64,000 nucleotides of DNA. Origin: Ruminococcus flavefaciens. GTDB taxonomy: Bacteria; Bacillota; Clostridia; Oscillospirales; Ruminococcaceae. Made by a program: the position numbers and the translations under genes. Location: contig NZ_FRCT01000006.1 in NCBI RefSeq assembly GCF_900143025.1, positions 62,001-126,000 of the forward strand. The letters run 5' to 3'. Below are positions 25,135 through 34,305 of this stretch, piece by piece. The notes under the pieces are model-generated. The model searched no databases and was not told the DNA's origin. It saw nothing but the letters and a program-made list of their open reading frames with translations. The stretch's first letter is position 1. Each line of letters opens with the position of its first letter.

Positions 25135-26331
25135 TTATTTTTCTGATATTGCTTTAAGCTTTGTAAGTATCACATTTGCGGCGTCGAATTTGCTCATAAG
25201 CTCAAGCTCCTCATCGCCGTCCTTGGTTATCATAGTGATTATATTTGTATCCGTGCCAAAGCCTGCGCCTGCACTTCTTATTGAATTAGCGCATATCATG
25301 TCGCAGTTCTTTTTGGTGAGCTTCTTTCGTGAGTTCTCGATAACGTTGTCTGTCTCCATTGAGAAGCCGCAGACCACCTGTCCATCACGGCGGTTCTCGC
25401 CGATATATTTAAGGATATCGGTCGTGCGCTTCAGCGGTATGCTCATATCTCCGTCGGACTTCTTTATCTTGCTGTTGGCAGTAGTTACAGGAGTATAATC
25501 CGCAACAGCAGCAGCCTTTATGATGATATCGGTCTCGTCAAGACGCTCCTTTACGGCATTGAACATATCCTCAGCAGATTTTACGGGAACTGTATTTACG
25601 AACATAGGCGGCTCAACATCGGTATGTGCAGCTATTACCGTAACATCTGCACCGCGGAGCATTGCAGCTCTTGCAAGAGCAAAGCCCATTTTTCCGCTTG
25701 AATGATTGGTGATAAATCTTACGGGGTCGATGCTCTCACGGGTAGCGCCTGCGGTAACGAGTATCTTCTTGCCTGCAAGGTCTTTCTCGAAAGCAGCCTC
25801 GCGGACGATATATTCGAGCAATGTCTCCTCATCGGGAAGCTTTCCGTCGCCGATATCGCGGTTAGCAAGCATACCTCTTACAGGCTCGACTATCTCATAG
25901 CCGAACTTCTTCAGCTTTTCGATATTGTCCTGAACTATGGGGTTATGGAACATATTATGGTTCATTGCAGGAGCAATTATCTTCTTGCAGGTACACGCCA
26001 TAACAGTAGTTGTGAGCATATCGTCGGCAATGCCGTTTGCTATCTTGCCGATAACGTTTGCAGAAGCAGGAGCTATCATTACAACATCGGCTTTCTTAGC
26101 GATAGAAACGTGTTCAACGCTGTATTCAAAATTGCGGTCGAAGGTATCTATCAGGCACTTGTGCTGAGTAAGAGTCTCGAATGTGAGAGGGTGAACGAAA
26201 TTAAGAGAATTAGGAGTCATTGCAACATGAACGTCTGCGCCTAATTTAGTGAGCATACGTGCAAGGTTGCATATCTTGTATACGGCAATAGAGCCTGTAA
26301 CTCCGAGTAAAACAGTTTTTCCTTTAAGCAT
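25135..26331 (-). CDS. coaBC: Bifunctional phosphopantothenoylcysteine decarboxylase/phosphopantothenate-cysteine ligase
   Basis: CoaBC carries out two steps of coenzyme A synthesis. The 398-residue protein has the N-terminal flavoprotein CoaC domain (GVTGSIAVYK, APASANVIGKIANGIADD, APAMNHNMF) and the C-terminal CoaB domain (ILVTAGATRESIDPVRFITN, NHSSGKMG). The order, length and motifs match the family fully. It follows the D-lactate-dehydrogenase-like gene on the same strand by 12 bp, so the two may share a transcript. Confidence 0.96.
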   Translation of the reverse strand: MLKGKTVLLGVTGSIAVYKICNLARMLTKLGADVHVAMTPNSLNFVHPLTFETLTQHKCLIDTFDRNFEYSVEHVSIAKKADVVMIAPASANVIGKIANGIADDMLTTTVMACTCKKIIAPAMNHNMFHNPIVQDNIEKLKKFGYEIVEPVRGMLANRDIGDGKLPDEETLLEYIVREAAFEKDLAGKKILVTAGATRESIDPVRFITNHSSGKMGFALARAAMLRGADVTVIAAHTDVEPPMFVNTVPVKSAEDMFNAVKERLDETDIIIKAAAVADYTPVTTANSKIKKSDGDMSIPLKRTTDILKYIGENRRDGQVVCGFSMETDNVIENSRKKLTKKNCDMICANSIRSAGAGFGTDTNIITMITKDGDEELELMSKFDAANVILTKLKAISEK

Positions 26332-26343
26332 GGCAAAGCTTCC

Positions 26344-27324
26344 TTATATATGAAGTTCGTTAGCGCACTCCTCGCCCTTATGGCAGGCGATAAGGTTGCT
26401 GACGGTAGTTTCAGCGATATTGCTGAGGGCTTCCTCTGTGAGGAATGCCTGATGTGAGGTAACGATGACATTAGGCATGGAGATAAGTCTTGCAAGGGTA
26501 TCATCAGCGATGATATGACCCGAGAAGTCCTGGAAGAAGACGTTCTTTTCCTCCTCGTATACATCGAGGCAGGCTGCGCCTATCTTACGTGCCTTTATGC
26601 CTTCAAGGAGAGCCTCTGCATCAATGAGCGCACCTCTTGAGGTATTTACGATGACTACGCCCTTTTTCAGTTTTTCTACCGATTTTTCATCTATCATGTG
26701 ATAGGTCTCATCAGTGAGCGGACAGTGGAAAGAGATGATATCACTGCGGCTGAAAAGCTCGTCAAGCTCAACGTATTCGATATCGCTGTCCTTTGCAGGG
26801 AACTTATCATAAGCGATGACGTTCATGCCGAATCCGCGGCAGATATTGATGAAGATGCGTCCTATCTTACCTGTACCTACAACGCCTACGGTCTTGCCGT
26901 GAAGGTCAAAGCCTGTAAGTACGTTGAGGGAGAAGTTATGGTCTCTTGTACGGATAAACGCCTTGTGTACGCGGCGTATAGAAGTGAGCAGGAGAGCCAT
27001 TGCGTGCTCTGCGACTGCGTAAGGTGAATAGGCAGGAACGCTCACTACTCTCAGCTTGCCCTTTGCGTACTGTACATCGACGTTGTTATAGCCTGCGCAG
27101 CGGAGCGCAAGTATCTTTACTCCGAGAGCCTCAAGCTTGTCGATAACAGCAGAGTTCACGGTATCGTTTACGAATACGCATACAGCCTCACAGCCCTTTG
27201 CAAGGGCAACGGTGTCCTCGTTCAGCTTGGTCTCGTAAAACTTGAATTTAATTCCGTTTTCCTTGCCGAATTTCTCGAAAGAGGGAGTATCATAGGGCTT
27301 AGTATCAAAAAAAGCCACCTTCAT
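26344..27324 (-). CDS. D-2-hydroxyacid dehydrogenase, D-lactate dehydrogenase-like
   Basis: The 326-residue enzyme has the NAD-binding GVVGTGKIGRIF glycine motif and the catalytic triad of D-2-hydroxyacid dehydrogenases: Arg in ALRCAGYNNVD, Glu in LDVYEEE and His in TSHQAFLTEEAL. The overall sequence is closest to fermentative D-lactate dehydrogenase (LdhA), so it probably reduces pyruvate to D-lactate with NADH. The start is the ATG after AGGAAGGTG, three codons inside the longest frame. Confidence 0.9.
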   Translation of the reverse strand: MKVAFFDTKPYDTPSFEKFGKENGIKFKFYETKLNEDTVALAKGCEAVCVFVNDTVNSAVIDKLEALGVKILALRCAGYNNVDVQYAKGKLRVVSVPAYSPYAVAEHAMALLLTSIRRVHKAFIRTRDHNFSLNVLTGFDLHGKTVGVVGTGKIGRIFINICRGFGMNVIAYDKFPAKDSDIEYVELDELFSRSDIISFHCPLTDETYHMIDEKSVEKLKKGVVIVNTSRGALIDAEALLEGIKARKIGAACLDVYEEEKNVFFQDFSGHIIADDTLARLISMPNVIVTSHQAFLTEEALSNIAETTVSNLIACHKGEECANELHI

Positions 27325-27376
27325 TGTATTCACCTTCCTGTATCATATTGCCGCGGCACAGCCGTCGGATATATTA

Positions 27377-27895
27377 TTACACTATCTTTGCAAATATACC
27401 TGCAAGCGAAGCGATATATGTTTTCTGGACCGTATCCGCAGGGATAGTCTCGCCGTTTATGGTCAGATCCATAGTTGCGCAGGCATTTGCCACGAGAGTT
27501 ACATCATAGCCGTGATCCATAGCAGCGCGGACAGTTGTGTCAACACACATATGTGTCATCATTCCGCATACTATGAGCTTTTCAACGCCGAGACTGCGCA
27601 GGCAGTCGTTGAGCTCTGTGCCGAGGAAGCTGTTAGGGCAGTATTTTACTATAACAGTATCTGTTGGCAGAGGCTTGACTCTGTCTGATATCTCACAGCC
27701 GTATGTCCCCTCAACAAAAAAGTCGTCATCAAGCTGATTGATATGCTTTATATATATAACGTGGCGTCCAAGCTCGCGGCTTTCCTTTATAAGGTCGATT
27801 ATGTGCTCCTCAGCCTCGCGGGCGTTATGAAGCTCACAGGCACCGCCTTCAAAGTAGTCGTTTTGTACATCTATGATGAGTAAAGCTTCTTTCAT
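27377..27895 (-). CDS. Isochorismatase-like cysteine hydrolase
   Basis: The 172-residue protein has the catalytic triad of the isochorismatase/nicotinamidase fold: Asp in IDVQNDYF, Lys in VIVKYCPNSF and Cys in MMTHMCVDTT. Members hydrolyse amides such as nicotinamide or N-carbamoyl compounds; the substrate here is unknown. A clear promoter and an AGGAG ribosome site precede it. Confidence 0.9.
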   Translation of the reverse strand: MKEALLIIDVQNDYFEGGACELHNAREAEEHIIDLIKESRELGRHVIYIKHINQLDDDFFVEGTYGCEISDRVKPLPTDTVIVKYCPNSFLGTELNDCLRSLGVEKLIVCGMMTHMCVDTTVRAAMDHGYDVTLVANACATMDLTINGETIPADTVQKTYIASLAGIFAKIV

Positions 27896-27929
27896 AATTC
27901 ATATCTCCTCATATAATATTTTTAATTTT

Positions 27930-27958
27930 AGTATATCACATCGCGTTAGCTATGTCAA
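27930..27958 (-). promoter_or_regulatory. Sigma-A promoter of the cysteine hydrolase gene
   Basis: On the minus strand TTGACA (27953-27958) and TATACT (27930-27935) are separated by 17 bp. Confidence 0.85.
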
Positions 27959-27959
27959 T

Positions 27960-28134
27960 CAGTTTACCCGTTGTCATAATAACGAAAAATCCCGTATTTT
28001 AAGTCGAAAAAATGTAAGGGGGCATAGCATCGGCAGTAATAAGACTACAAATAGTATAATACAAAACGTATAATACAAATGGTACGATAATGACATAGGG
28101 CATTGCAGGTAATGTTCTTTCGGAAAACGTCATG
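27960..28134. other. Intergenic stretch between divergent promoters
   Basis: AT-rich DNA with repeated TATAATACAAA-like pieces (about 28039-28080). No gene or clear structure was seen. It separates the cysteine hydrolase promoter from the ABC operon promoter and may hold the operator of the adjacent two-component system. Confidence 0.4.
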
Positions 28135-28163
28135 TTGAAAAAACAACGCTGCTATGGTATAAT
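28135..28163 (+). promoter_or_regulatory. Sigma-A promoter of the ABC-serine hydrolase-two-component operon
   Basis: TTGAAA and a perfect TATAAT are separated by 17 bp; about 165 nt of leader precede the ATPase gene. Confidence 0.75.
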
Positions 28164-28329
28164 TGATATTGTGTTAAGCTTTGCGAGAGGGCTTATAATA
28201 AACAAATAAGAATTTGATAAGAAATTAATAGTAGTATGATAAAGAAGTTTTTCGGCAAATGCGGTATACTATGATCACGGAATAAATGCGGTACGCAATC
28301 GGCGTATCTGAGGAAAAGGAGTATTTTTT

Positions 28330-29091
28330 ATGAGTACTGCTGTATTACATACAGAAAAGCTGTGCAAGACCTTCTCGAGCGGAGGTTTTCAGCAGCACGT
28401 TATCAAAAATCTTGATGTTGAGATCCGCGAAAAGGATTTCACTGTGATCATGGGTTCATCGGGTTCAGGCAAATCCACTCTCTTATATGCGCTTTCGGGA
28501 ATGGACAAGCCATCGTTGGGAAAGGTATTTTTCGGTGATAAGGATATATCGGGGCTTTCCAATGACGAGCTTGCGGTGTTCCGCCGTAAGAACTGCGGCT
28601 TTGTTTTCCAGAGCATATACCTTTTAGAGAATATGACAGTGTTCGACAATGTTATGACAGGAGCACTGGTGGTACAGAAAAATTCTGCGGAGCTTGTAAA
28701 GAAAGTCGAACAGCTTCTTGAAAAGGTGGGCATTAAAAAGGAGTGCTGGAAGAAGTATCCGAACCAGCTTTCGGGCGGCGAATGTCAGCGTGTGGGCATA
28801 GTTCGTGCGGTAATAAACGAGCCGAAGATACTCTTTGCGGACGAGCCTACAGGAAGTCTTAATTCCGCTTCAAGCACTGATGTGCTGGATATCTTCACAG
28901 AACTTCACAGCAAGGGTCAGAGCATAGTTATGGTAACACATGACATAAAGACTGCTCTCCGCGGAAACAGGGTGTTATTCCTGTCTGACGGCAAAGTAGT
29001 GGGCGAATATGAGATGCCGAAATATGGTACAGATGATATTAAGAAGCGTCGTGACGGATTGCAGGATTTCCTTGACAGAATGGGATGGTGA
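28330..29091 (+). CDS. ABC transporter ATPase, LolD/MacB/BceA-like
   Basis: The 253-residue ATPase has Walker A GSSGSGKST, the signature LSGGECQRVGIVRAV and Walker B KILFADEPTG. The ATP-binding type is that which pairs with FtsX-like permeases in lipid, lipoprotein and antimicrobial-peptide handling. The FtsX-type permease follows at once, its start within a few bases of this stop. An AAGGAG ribosome site precedes the ATG. Confidence 0.94.
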   Translation: MSTAVLHTEKLCKTFSSGGFQQHVIKNLDVEIREKDFTVIMGSSGSGKSTLLYALSGMDKPSLGKVFFGDKDISGLSNDELAVFRRKNCGFVFQSIYLLENMTVFDNVMTGALVVQKNSAELVKKVEQLLEKVGIKKECWKKYPNQLSGGECQRVGIVRAVINEPKILFADEPTGSLNSASSTDVLDIFTELHSKGQSIVMVTHDIKTALRGNRVLFLSDGKVVGEYEMPKYGTDDIKKRRDGLQDFLDRMGW

Positions 29092-29096
29092 CGGCA

Positions 29097-31607
29097 ATGA
29101 ACAAGATCGTCAGACTCTCATGGGCAAATATCAAAAAGCATAAGCTTGAAACAATTGCCCTTGTTATACTTATAGCGATGTGTATGCTCCTTATAAGCTC
29201 GTCACTTGAGGGAATAAACGGCGTAAAGACGATATTCCCCAATATGATGAAGAATACAGAGAGCTTTGAGAACTATTTGCTTTTAGAAGAACGCGCATAC
29301 GATAAGGAATACGAAAATATCCTCAGCTCAGATGAGCGTGTGGAGAAAACCGCGACATCGGAGCTTTTGTACAGCATTAGCACAAACTACCTTGATGAAA
29401 AAGGCAAGGAGCAGGCTTTGTACATGGGCTTCATTACAAAGGATAATGAAGAAAAGCTGGAACATTCGGATATAGAGACTACACTGAGCGATGCAGAGAT
29501 AGCAGAGCTCCGGCATCCTATATATATGCCTTTTGCCGCAAAGGAAAGCCTGAACTATAAGGTAGGAGATAATTTCGAGATGGTATTCGGTACGAAGAAA
29601 TACTCGTTTACCATTGCAGGCTTTTATGATACGGTAATACTTGATTCAACAGGCGAGGGACTCAAAAACATCGTTTCAGATGAGGATTATCATGTGCTTG
29701 AAAGCGTGCTTTCAAAGTATGTTGTTCTTGCATATAATGATCATCATGGCAAGACAGGATTAAAGTTCCTTGATGAAAAGCTGGACGAGTTTGAGAATTA
29801 TTCAAATCTTGATGTCAAGAGCGGCATAAGGGGCTGGGTCTATGAAAGCATAAAGGAAACTGTAGGATCTACAGATTATCTGCTTAAAATAATGATAGCT
29901 ATGGCTGCTATCATAATAGTGTCCGTTATTATAATGATACGCTTCAGGATAGCGGGAGATATCAGGGATCAGGTAGTAAATATAGGTGTTCTTGAGGCTT
30001 TGGGCTATACATCTAAAAATATCACCTTCTCATACGTTCTGGAGTATCTTATTATCGCGGCTGTAGGAATCATCATCGGTACAGGCGGCTGCTTCCTCAT
30101 GACACCTTTATTTTTCAGAATATGCGAGATAATGTCGGGACACCGTATGTACGGAAGCATATACATAATGCCCATAATCCTGACAGCAGCGGGAATTCTC
30201 CTCTTTATTGCTATAATAGCCTATATAAGAGCGAATACGGTAAAGAAATATCCCCCTGTGGTCGCATTCCGCAAGGGCATGGGAGATCATTGCTTCGGCA
30301 AGGAGCGTTTACCTCTGAGAGATACTAAGAGCAGTGTTCATCTTCGCCTTGCAATGAAGGGCTTTCTGAAGAATTTCAGACAGAATATCGGACTTACTGT
30401 ATGTATCACCATATCGGCTTTTGCTATAGTATTCAGCTTTATCATGTTCAATTTCTTCAGCGGCGGCATGAATGCTATTGATGTGAGTGCGGGCATGGAG
30501 ATGAGCGACCTGCGTATTGAGCTTATGAATCCCACAGACGCAAAGGAGTTCGCAGCGGAGCTCGAACAGATGCCCGAGGTAAGAAAGGCTACTCCTACAT
30601 CGGGACTAAATACAATGATAAATCTTACTGATTGTAATGAGCTTATGTTCCCCATGGCGTTCAGCGACTTCAAGGTAACAGAAAACATATTCACGCTGGA
30701 CGGACGTTTCCCCGAGCATGACAATGAGATAATGATAACAAATATGTGTTCGAGGTCGGAAAAGATATACGTGGGCGACAGTGTAACGCTGGAATACCTT
30801 AACGTTAAAAGAAAGTACATCGTAACAGGTATAGTTACCTGTCTTACAAACGGCGGTATAAACCTTTATATTACCGAGGAAGGCATGAAGAGACTCATTC
30901 CTTCATACTCACCCGATACTATCGAGTTGTACCTGAAAGACGGTATTGATGCAGAAGAATTCAGATATGAACTTACTCAGAAATACGGCAGGAGCATTTC
31001 GGATATTTCAGACGATGACAATGCAGAGGGTACATATGAGGAAAGGATAAAGGCAGAGGCTGAAAGACAGATAGCTGATATGATGGCAAACTATGGCGTA
31101 TCTCATGTTGAATATGCTATACAGTCGGGGGATAAGGTCATTTCAGGAAACAGCAGCGGATTTTTGATAAAATCGATAATGAACATAGGCGATATAATGG
31201 ATACTCAGCTTTCGGGACTTGCTACGGCTATTGAGATCATGACTACATTGTTTATGGTGCTGTCCGCAGTTGTCGTAATGATAATACTCTTTATGCTTAT
31301 GGAATCAAGCATAAGAAGGCAGCGTAAGGAACTGGGAATAATGAAGGGTATGGGGTATACCTCAAAGGAGCTTATGTTCCAGCTGGCATTCAGGATAATG
31401 CCTGCGGCACTGTTCTCGGTAATTTTCGGAACTATTATCGGCGTTGCAGCGATCAGTTTAATAACAGGCTTTATCGGAAATATCTCCATAAATATACCTG
31501 CTGTCATCGTAATGGACATTGTTCTTCTTCTTTTCTGCTTTGGCTGTGCTTATTTCGGAGCAAGAAAGATAAAGAAGATATCGGTTTACGAGCTTATGAC
31601 CGAATAA
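29097..31607 (+). CDS. FtsX-like ABC permease with two FtsX domains
   Basis: The roughly 836-residue permease has one transmembrane helix near residue 20, a 220-residue outside domain, three helices (about 265-400), a central helix near 435, a second outside domain of about 250 residues and three C-terminal helices. The two FtsX units in tandem give about eight helices, unlike ten-helix BceB permeases. It likely acts with the preceding ATPase as a mechanotransmission-type pump or peptide sensor rather than a classical importer. Start ATG at 29097, with GGGATGG upstream; an ATG at 29085 would overlap the ATPase. Confidence 0.88.
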   Translation: MNKIVRLSWANIKKHKLETIALVILIAMCMLLISSSLEGINGVKTIFPNMMKNTESFENYLLLEERAYDKEYENILSSDERVEKTATSELLYSISTNYLDEKGKEQALYMGFITKDNEEKLEHSDIETTLSDAEIAELRHPIYMPFAAKESLNYKVGDNFEMVFGTKKYSFTIAGFYDTVILDSTGEGLKNIVSDEDYHVLESVLSKYVVLAYNDHHGKTGLKFLDEKLDEFENYSNLDVKSGIRGWVYESIKETVGSTDYLLKIMIAMAAIIIVSVIIMIRFRIAGDIRDQVVNIGVLEALGYTSKNITFSYVLEYLIIAAVGIIIGTGGCFLMTPLFFRICEIMSGHRMYGSIYIMPIILTAAGILLFIAIIAYIRANTVKKYPPVVAFRKGMGDHCFGKERLPLRDTKSSVHLRLAMKGFLKNFRQNIGLTVCITISAFAIVFSFIMFNFFSGGMNAIDVSAGMEMSDLRIELMNPTDAKEFAAELEQMPEVRKATPTSGLNTMINLTDCNELMFPMAFSDFKVTENIFTLDGRFPEHDNEIMITNMCSRSEKIYVGDSVTLEYLNVKRKYIVTGIVTCLTNGGINLYITEEGMKRLIPSYSPDTIELYLKDGIDAEEFRYELTQKYGRSISDISDDDNAEGTYEERIKAEAERQIADMMANYGVSHVEYAIQSGDKVISGNSSGFLIKSIMNIGDIMDTQLSGLATAIEIMTTLFMVLSAVVVMIILFMLMESSIRRQRKELGIMKGMGYTSKELMFQLAFRIMPAALFSVIFGTIIGVAAISLITGFIGNISINIPAVIVMDIVLLLFCFGCAYFGARKIKKISVYELMTE

Positions 31608-31618
31608 GGAGGATAAAT

Positions 31619-33541
31619 ATGAAAAAATGCAGAATAGCTGCACTTGCGGCTGCGGTGATAGTTGCCGCAGCTGCGGCAGCAGTACCTGTAAATGCTGAAC
31701 ATGATATAGTTGAGAATAAATCCCATGACACGCACGAGACATTTTCGTGTATAGGCTCTGTAAGCAAAATTTTTGCTACAACTGCTGTTTTGCAGCTTGC
31801 AGAACAGGGCAAGGTGGATATAGACAAGCCCGTTGCAGATTATCTTCCCGATTTCAGAATGGCTGACCCGAGATATAAGGATATAACAGTCCGTATGCTT
31901 ATGAACCATAGCTCGGGACTTATGGGAACTACCGCAGGAGATTTCATGCTCTTTGATGACAGGGACGAAGCTCCCCATGATACTATGCTTAAAGAGCTGA
32001 GCACACAGAGACTTAAAGCAGATCCGGGGGATTTCGGAGCTTACTGCAATGACGGTTTTGAGCTTCTGGAGCTTATTACTGAGCAGGTAAGCGGTATGTC
32101 TTTTACGGATTATATCGAAAAGAATATCTGCTCTCCGCTTGGTATGCAGCAGACGGGTACAGCGTGGAACGCCTTCCGTACAGACGAACAGGTAAAGACT
32201 TTCCACAGCGGAAATGTGACTATAGCCGCCGATTACTGCATGGATATCGGTTCGGGCGGAATAATGTCGACCGCATCGGAGCTTTGTAAATTCGGAAGTG
32301 CATTTTTCAAAGGGGACAATAGTCTGCTTTCGGATATATCAAAGCAGGAAATGAACAAGACAGAGGCAGCGGACAAATATGAGGACGGCTTTGGACTCGG
32401 CTGGGATCAGGTGGACTATGACGATTACAAGGCAGTGGGAGTAAAGCTGGTAAGCAAGGGCGGAGATATAATCAATCAGCACGCAGGACTTTTAGTTGCT
32501 CCCGATGAAAAGATAAGCGTAGCTGTGCTGTCCTCGGGCGGAAACAGTATGTGCAACGAGCTTATGGGAATGGCTCTTATGGATATTGCCCTTGCGGAGA
32601 AAGGCATAAAGGTAGAGCATAAAACTCCCGAGGAAAAGACTCTGGTCGATACAGTTCCCGAGAAGTATCTTGCATATGAGGATATTTATATAACAAGCGA
32701 AGCTGTTTACACTGTTTCTTTCCCTGACAGGAAATACATGGAGATAAGCTGCATAAGCAGTGATAAAAAGGAAAAGAAGCAGTATATGTATACCTCCGAT
32801 GATGATTTCGTGCTCATGGACGGAAATGTCCCGGAAGGAAAGGCTGTGCAGGCTAAGGAGCAGTCTGTTCTCACCTTCAGGAGCCGCAATGGCATGGATT
32901 ATATCTGTGCTGACAATTATATTGAAGTCGGCAGAAAGAACAAGCTGTCAATGTCCTCCTACAATATGCAGAGGGCAAAGGCAAATCCTGTCAGCGATGA
33001 TGTGCAGTCGGCATGGGATAAGAGAAGCGGCAAGAAATATTATCTCTACAGCGGAAAATATTCCAATACATACTATTCTGAAATGCCGTCTGTAAAGATA
33101 AAGACAATGCCCGAGGCAAAGGGCTATACCTCGTCGGGAATGATAGTTGACAGCAATAATACCCGTTCAGCACTGGTCATGCCGGGGGGAAGAGATATAC
33201 AGGACATAACCGTGAAGCAGGAAAACGGATATGAGATCCTTGATATAACGAACTGCGCTCTGGAGTTTATTTCGGAAGACGCCATACCTCAGCTTGAAAG
33301 CAGTATGACAGAGGTAAAGCTCAGCACAAAAAAGGCTTCGTGGTTCAGTATCGGCAGTGCCGAGAACAAGACGCTGATACTGGATATGCCCGAAAATGCG
33401 GCAGTATATGTCTACGATCAGTATGACCGCATGACCTATTCAAGCTATATGACCGATTACGGTAATTCAGTTCCTTTACCTGCAAACGGAAAGATAGTTT
33501 TCCTCGGTGAGGACGGCGGAGTTATAAATATCACACAGTAA
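31619..33541 (+). CDS. Secreted beta-lactamase-family (class C-like) serine hydrolase
   Basis: The 640-residue protein has a signal peptide rich in alanine (ending near VNA at residue 26) and a penicillin-binding-protein-like hydrolase domain. The active-site motif S-x-x-K is SVSK (S47), the second motif is Y-C-N (YCNDG) and the third resembles the H/K-x-G region near SKGGD. The N-terminal 350 residues are the hydrolase; the last 290 residues are an unrecognised beta-rich domain. Such enzymes are often D-amino peptidases or esterases, so the label does not mean antibiotic resistance. Its ribosome site (AAGGAGG) sits just after the permease stop. Confidence 0.85.
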   Translation: MKKCRIAALAAAVIVAAAAAAVPVNAEHDIVENKSHDTHETFSCIGSVSKIFATTAVLQLAEQGKVDIDKPVADYLPDFRMADPRYKDITVRMLMNHSSGLMGTTAGDFMLFDDRDEAPHDTMLKELSTQRLKADPGDFGAYCNDGFELLELITEQVSGMSFTDYIEKNICSPLGMQQTGTAWNAFRTDEQVKTFHSGNVTIAADYCMDIGSGGIMSTASELCKFGSAFFKGDNSLLSDISKQEMNKTEAADKYEDGFGLGWDQVDYDDYKAVGVKLVSKGGDIINQHAGLLVAPDEKISVAVLSSGGNSMCNELMGMALMDIALAEKGIKVEHKTPEEKTLVDTVPEKYLAYEDIYITSEAVYTVSFPDRKYMEISCISSDKKEKKQYMYTSDDDFVLMDGNVPEGKAVQAKEQSVLTFRSRNGMDYICADNYIEVGRKNKLSMSSYNMQRAKANPVSDDVQSAWDKRSGKKYYLYSGKYSNTYYSEMPSVKIKTMPEAKGYTSSGMIVDSNNTRSALVMPGGRDIQDITVKQENGYEILDITNCALEFISEDAIPQLESSMTEVKLSTKKASWFSIGSAENKTLILDMPENAAVYVYDQYDRMTYSSYMTDYGNSVPLPANGKIVFLGEDGGVINITQ

Positions 33542-33555
33542 AAAGGAGTAATATT

Positions 33556-34305
33556 ATGAAATATCAGTGCCTTATGATCGACGATGATGTTACTATCGCA
33601 GAAACTACTGCGGAGTACTTCAATATTTTTGATATCAGCACAGCATATGTTACAAGCTATGATGAAGCGGTCAAATTCCTTGAGGAAAATCAGGTGTCGC
33701 TTCTTCTGCTTGATATCAACCTTGGGGAAAGATCGGGATTTGAGCTTTGCAAGCAGATCAGGGCACAGTATGATATGCCTATACTTTTCATAAGCGCGAG
33801 AACAAGCGACGATGATGTGCTGACGGCGCTTAACATAGGCGGCGACGACTACATAAAAAAGCCTTATACCCTGAATATACTCCTTGCCAAGGTAAAGGCG
33901 ATACTTAAAAGATATGAAAGATCAGCGGAGGCAGCTATGGCTGTCTCCGCAAAAGCCGTTTCCGGGGGCAGTTTTATGCAGTGCAGGGAATTGTTCATCA
34001 CACAAGGTATCGTGCTTGATACGGGCAAGCATAAGCTGATAAAAAACGGGGAAGATGTAAGCCTGAAGGCTATGGAGTATAAAATGCTTGCATATCTTCT
34101 CGAAAACCGCGGACGGGTAGTTACAAAGGACGAGTTTCTGAAAAATGTCTGGGGAGATGAGTTCATAGGCGAGGGCACACTTGCGGTACATATTCGTCAT
34201 CTCAGAGAGAAGATAGAAAATGACCCGAATTCTCCCGATATCATCAAGACAGTATGGGGCGTGGGATATATTATCGAGGACGGAGAGGCAGGACAGGAAG
34301 TATGA
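33556..34305 (+). CDS. OmpR/PhoB-type response regulator
   Basis: The 249-residue protein has a receiver domain with acidic D9/D10, phosphoacceptor D53 (LLLDINLGERSGFE) and a conserved Lys in DDYIKKPYT. A winged-helix DNA-binding domain follows (RGRVVTKDEFLKNVWGDEF, VAVHIRHLREKIE-like). A roughly 20-residue Ala/Ser linker lies between them. Its stop overlaps the kinase ATG by 4 bp (ATGA). It probably regulates the preceding ABC/hydrolase genes. Confidence 0.95.
   Translation: MKYQCLMIDDDVTIAETTAEYFNIFDISTAYVTSYDEAVKFLEENQVSLLLLDINLGERSGFELCKQIRAQYDMPILFISARTSDDDVLTALNIGGDDYIKKPYTLNILLAKVKAILKRYERSAEAAMAVSAKAVSGGSFMQCRELFITQGIVLDTGKHKLIKNGEDVSLKAMEYKMLAYLLENRGRVVTKDEFLKNVWGDEFIGEGTLAVHIRHLREKIENDPNSPDIIKTVWGVGYIIEDGEAGQEV

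Noticed and set aside
31619..33541. Reading the serine hydrolase as a beta-lactamase resistance gene
   Set aside because: The class C fold is shared with many peptidases and esterases, and the protein has a long extra domain.
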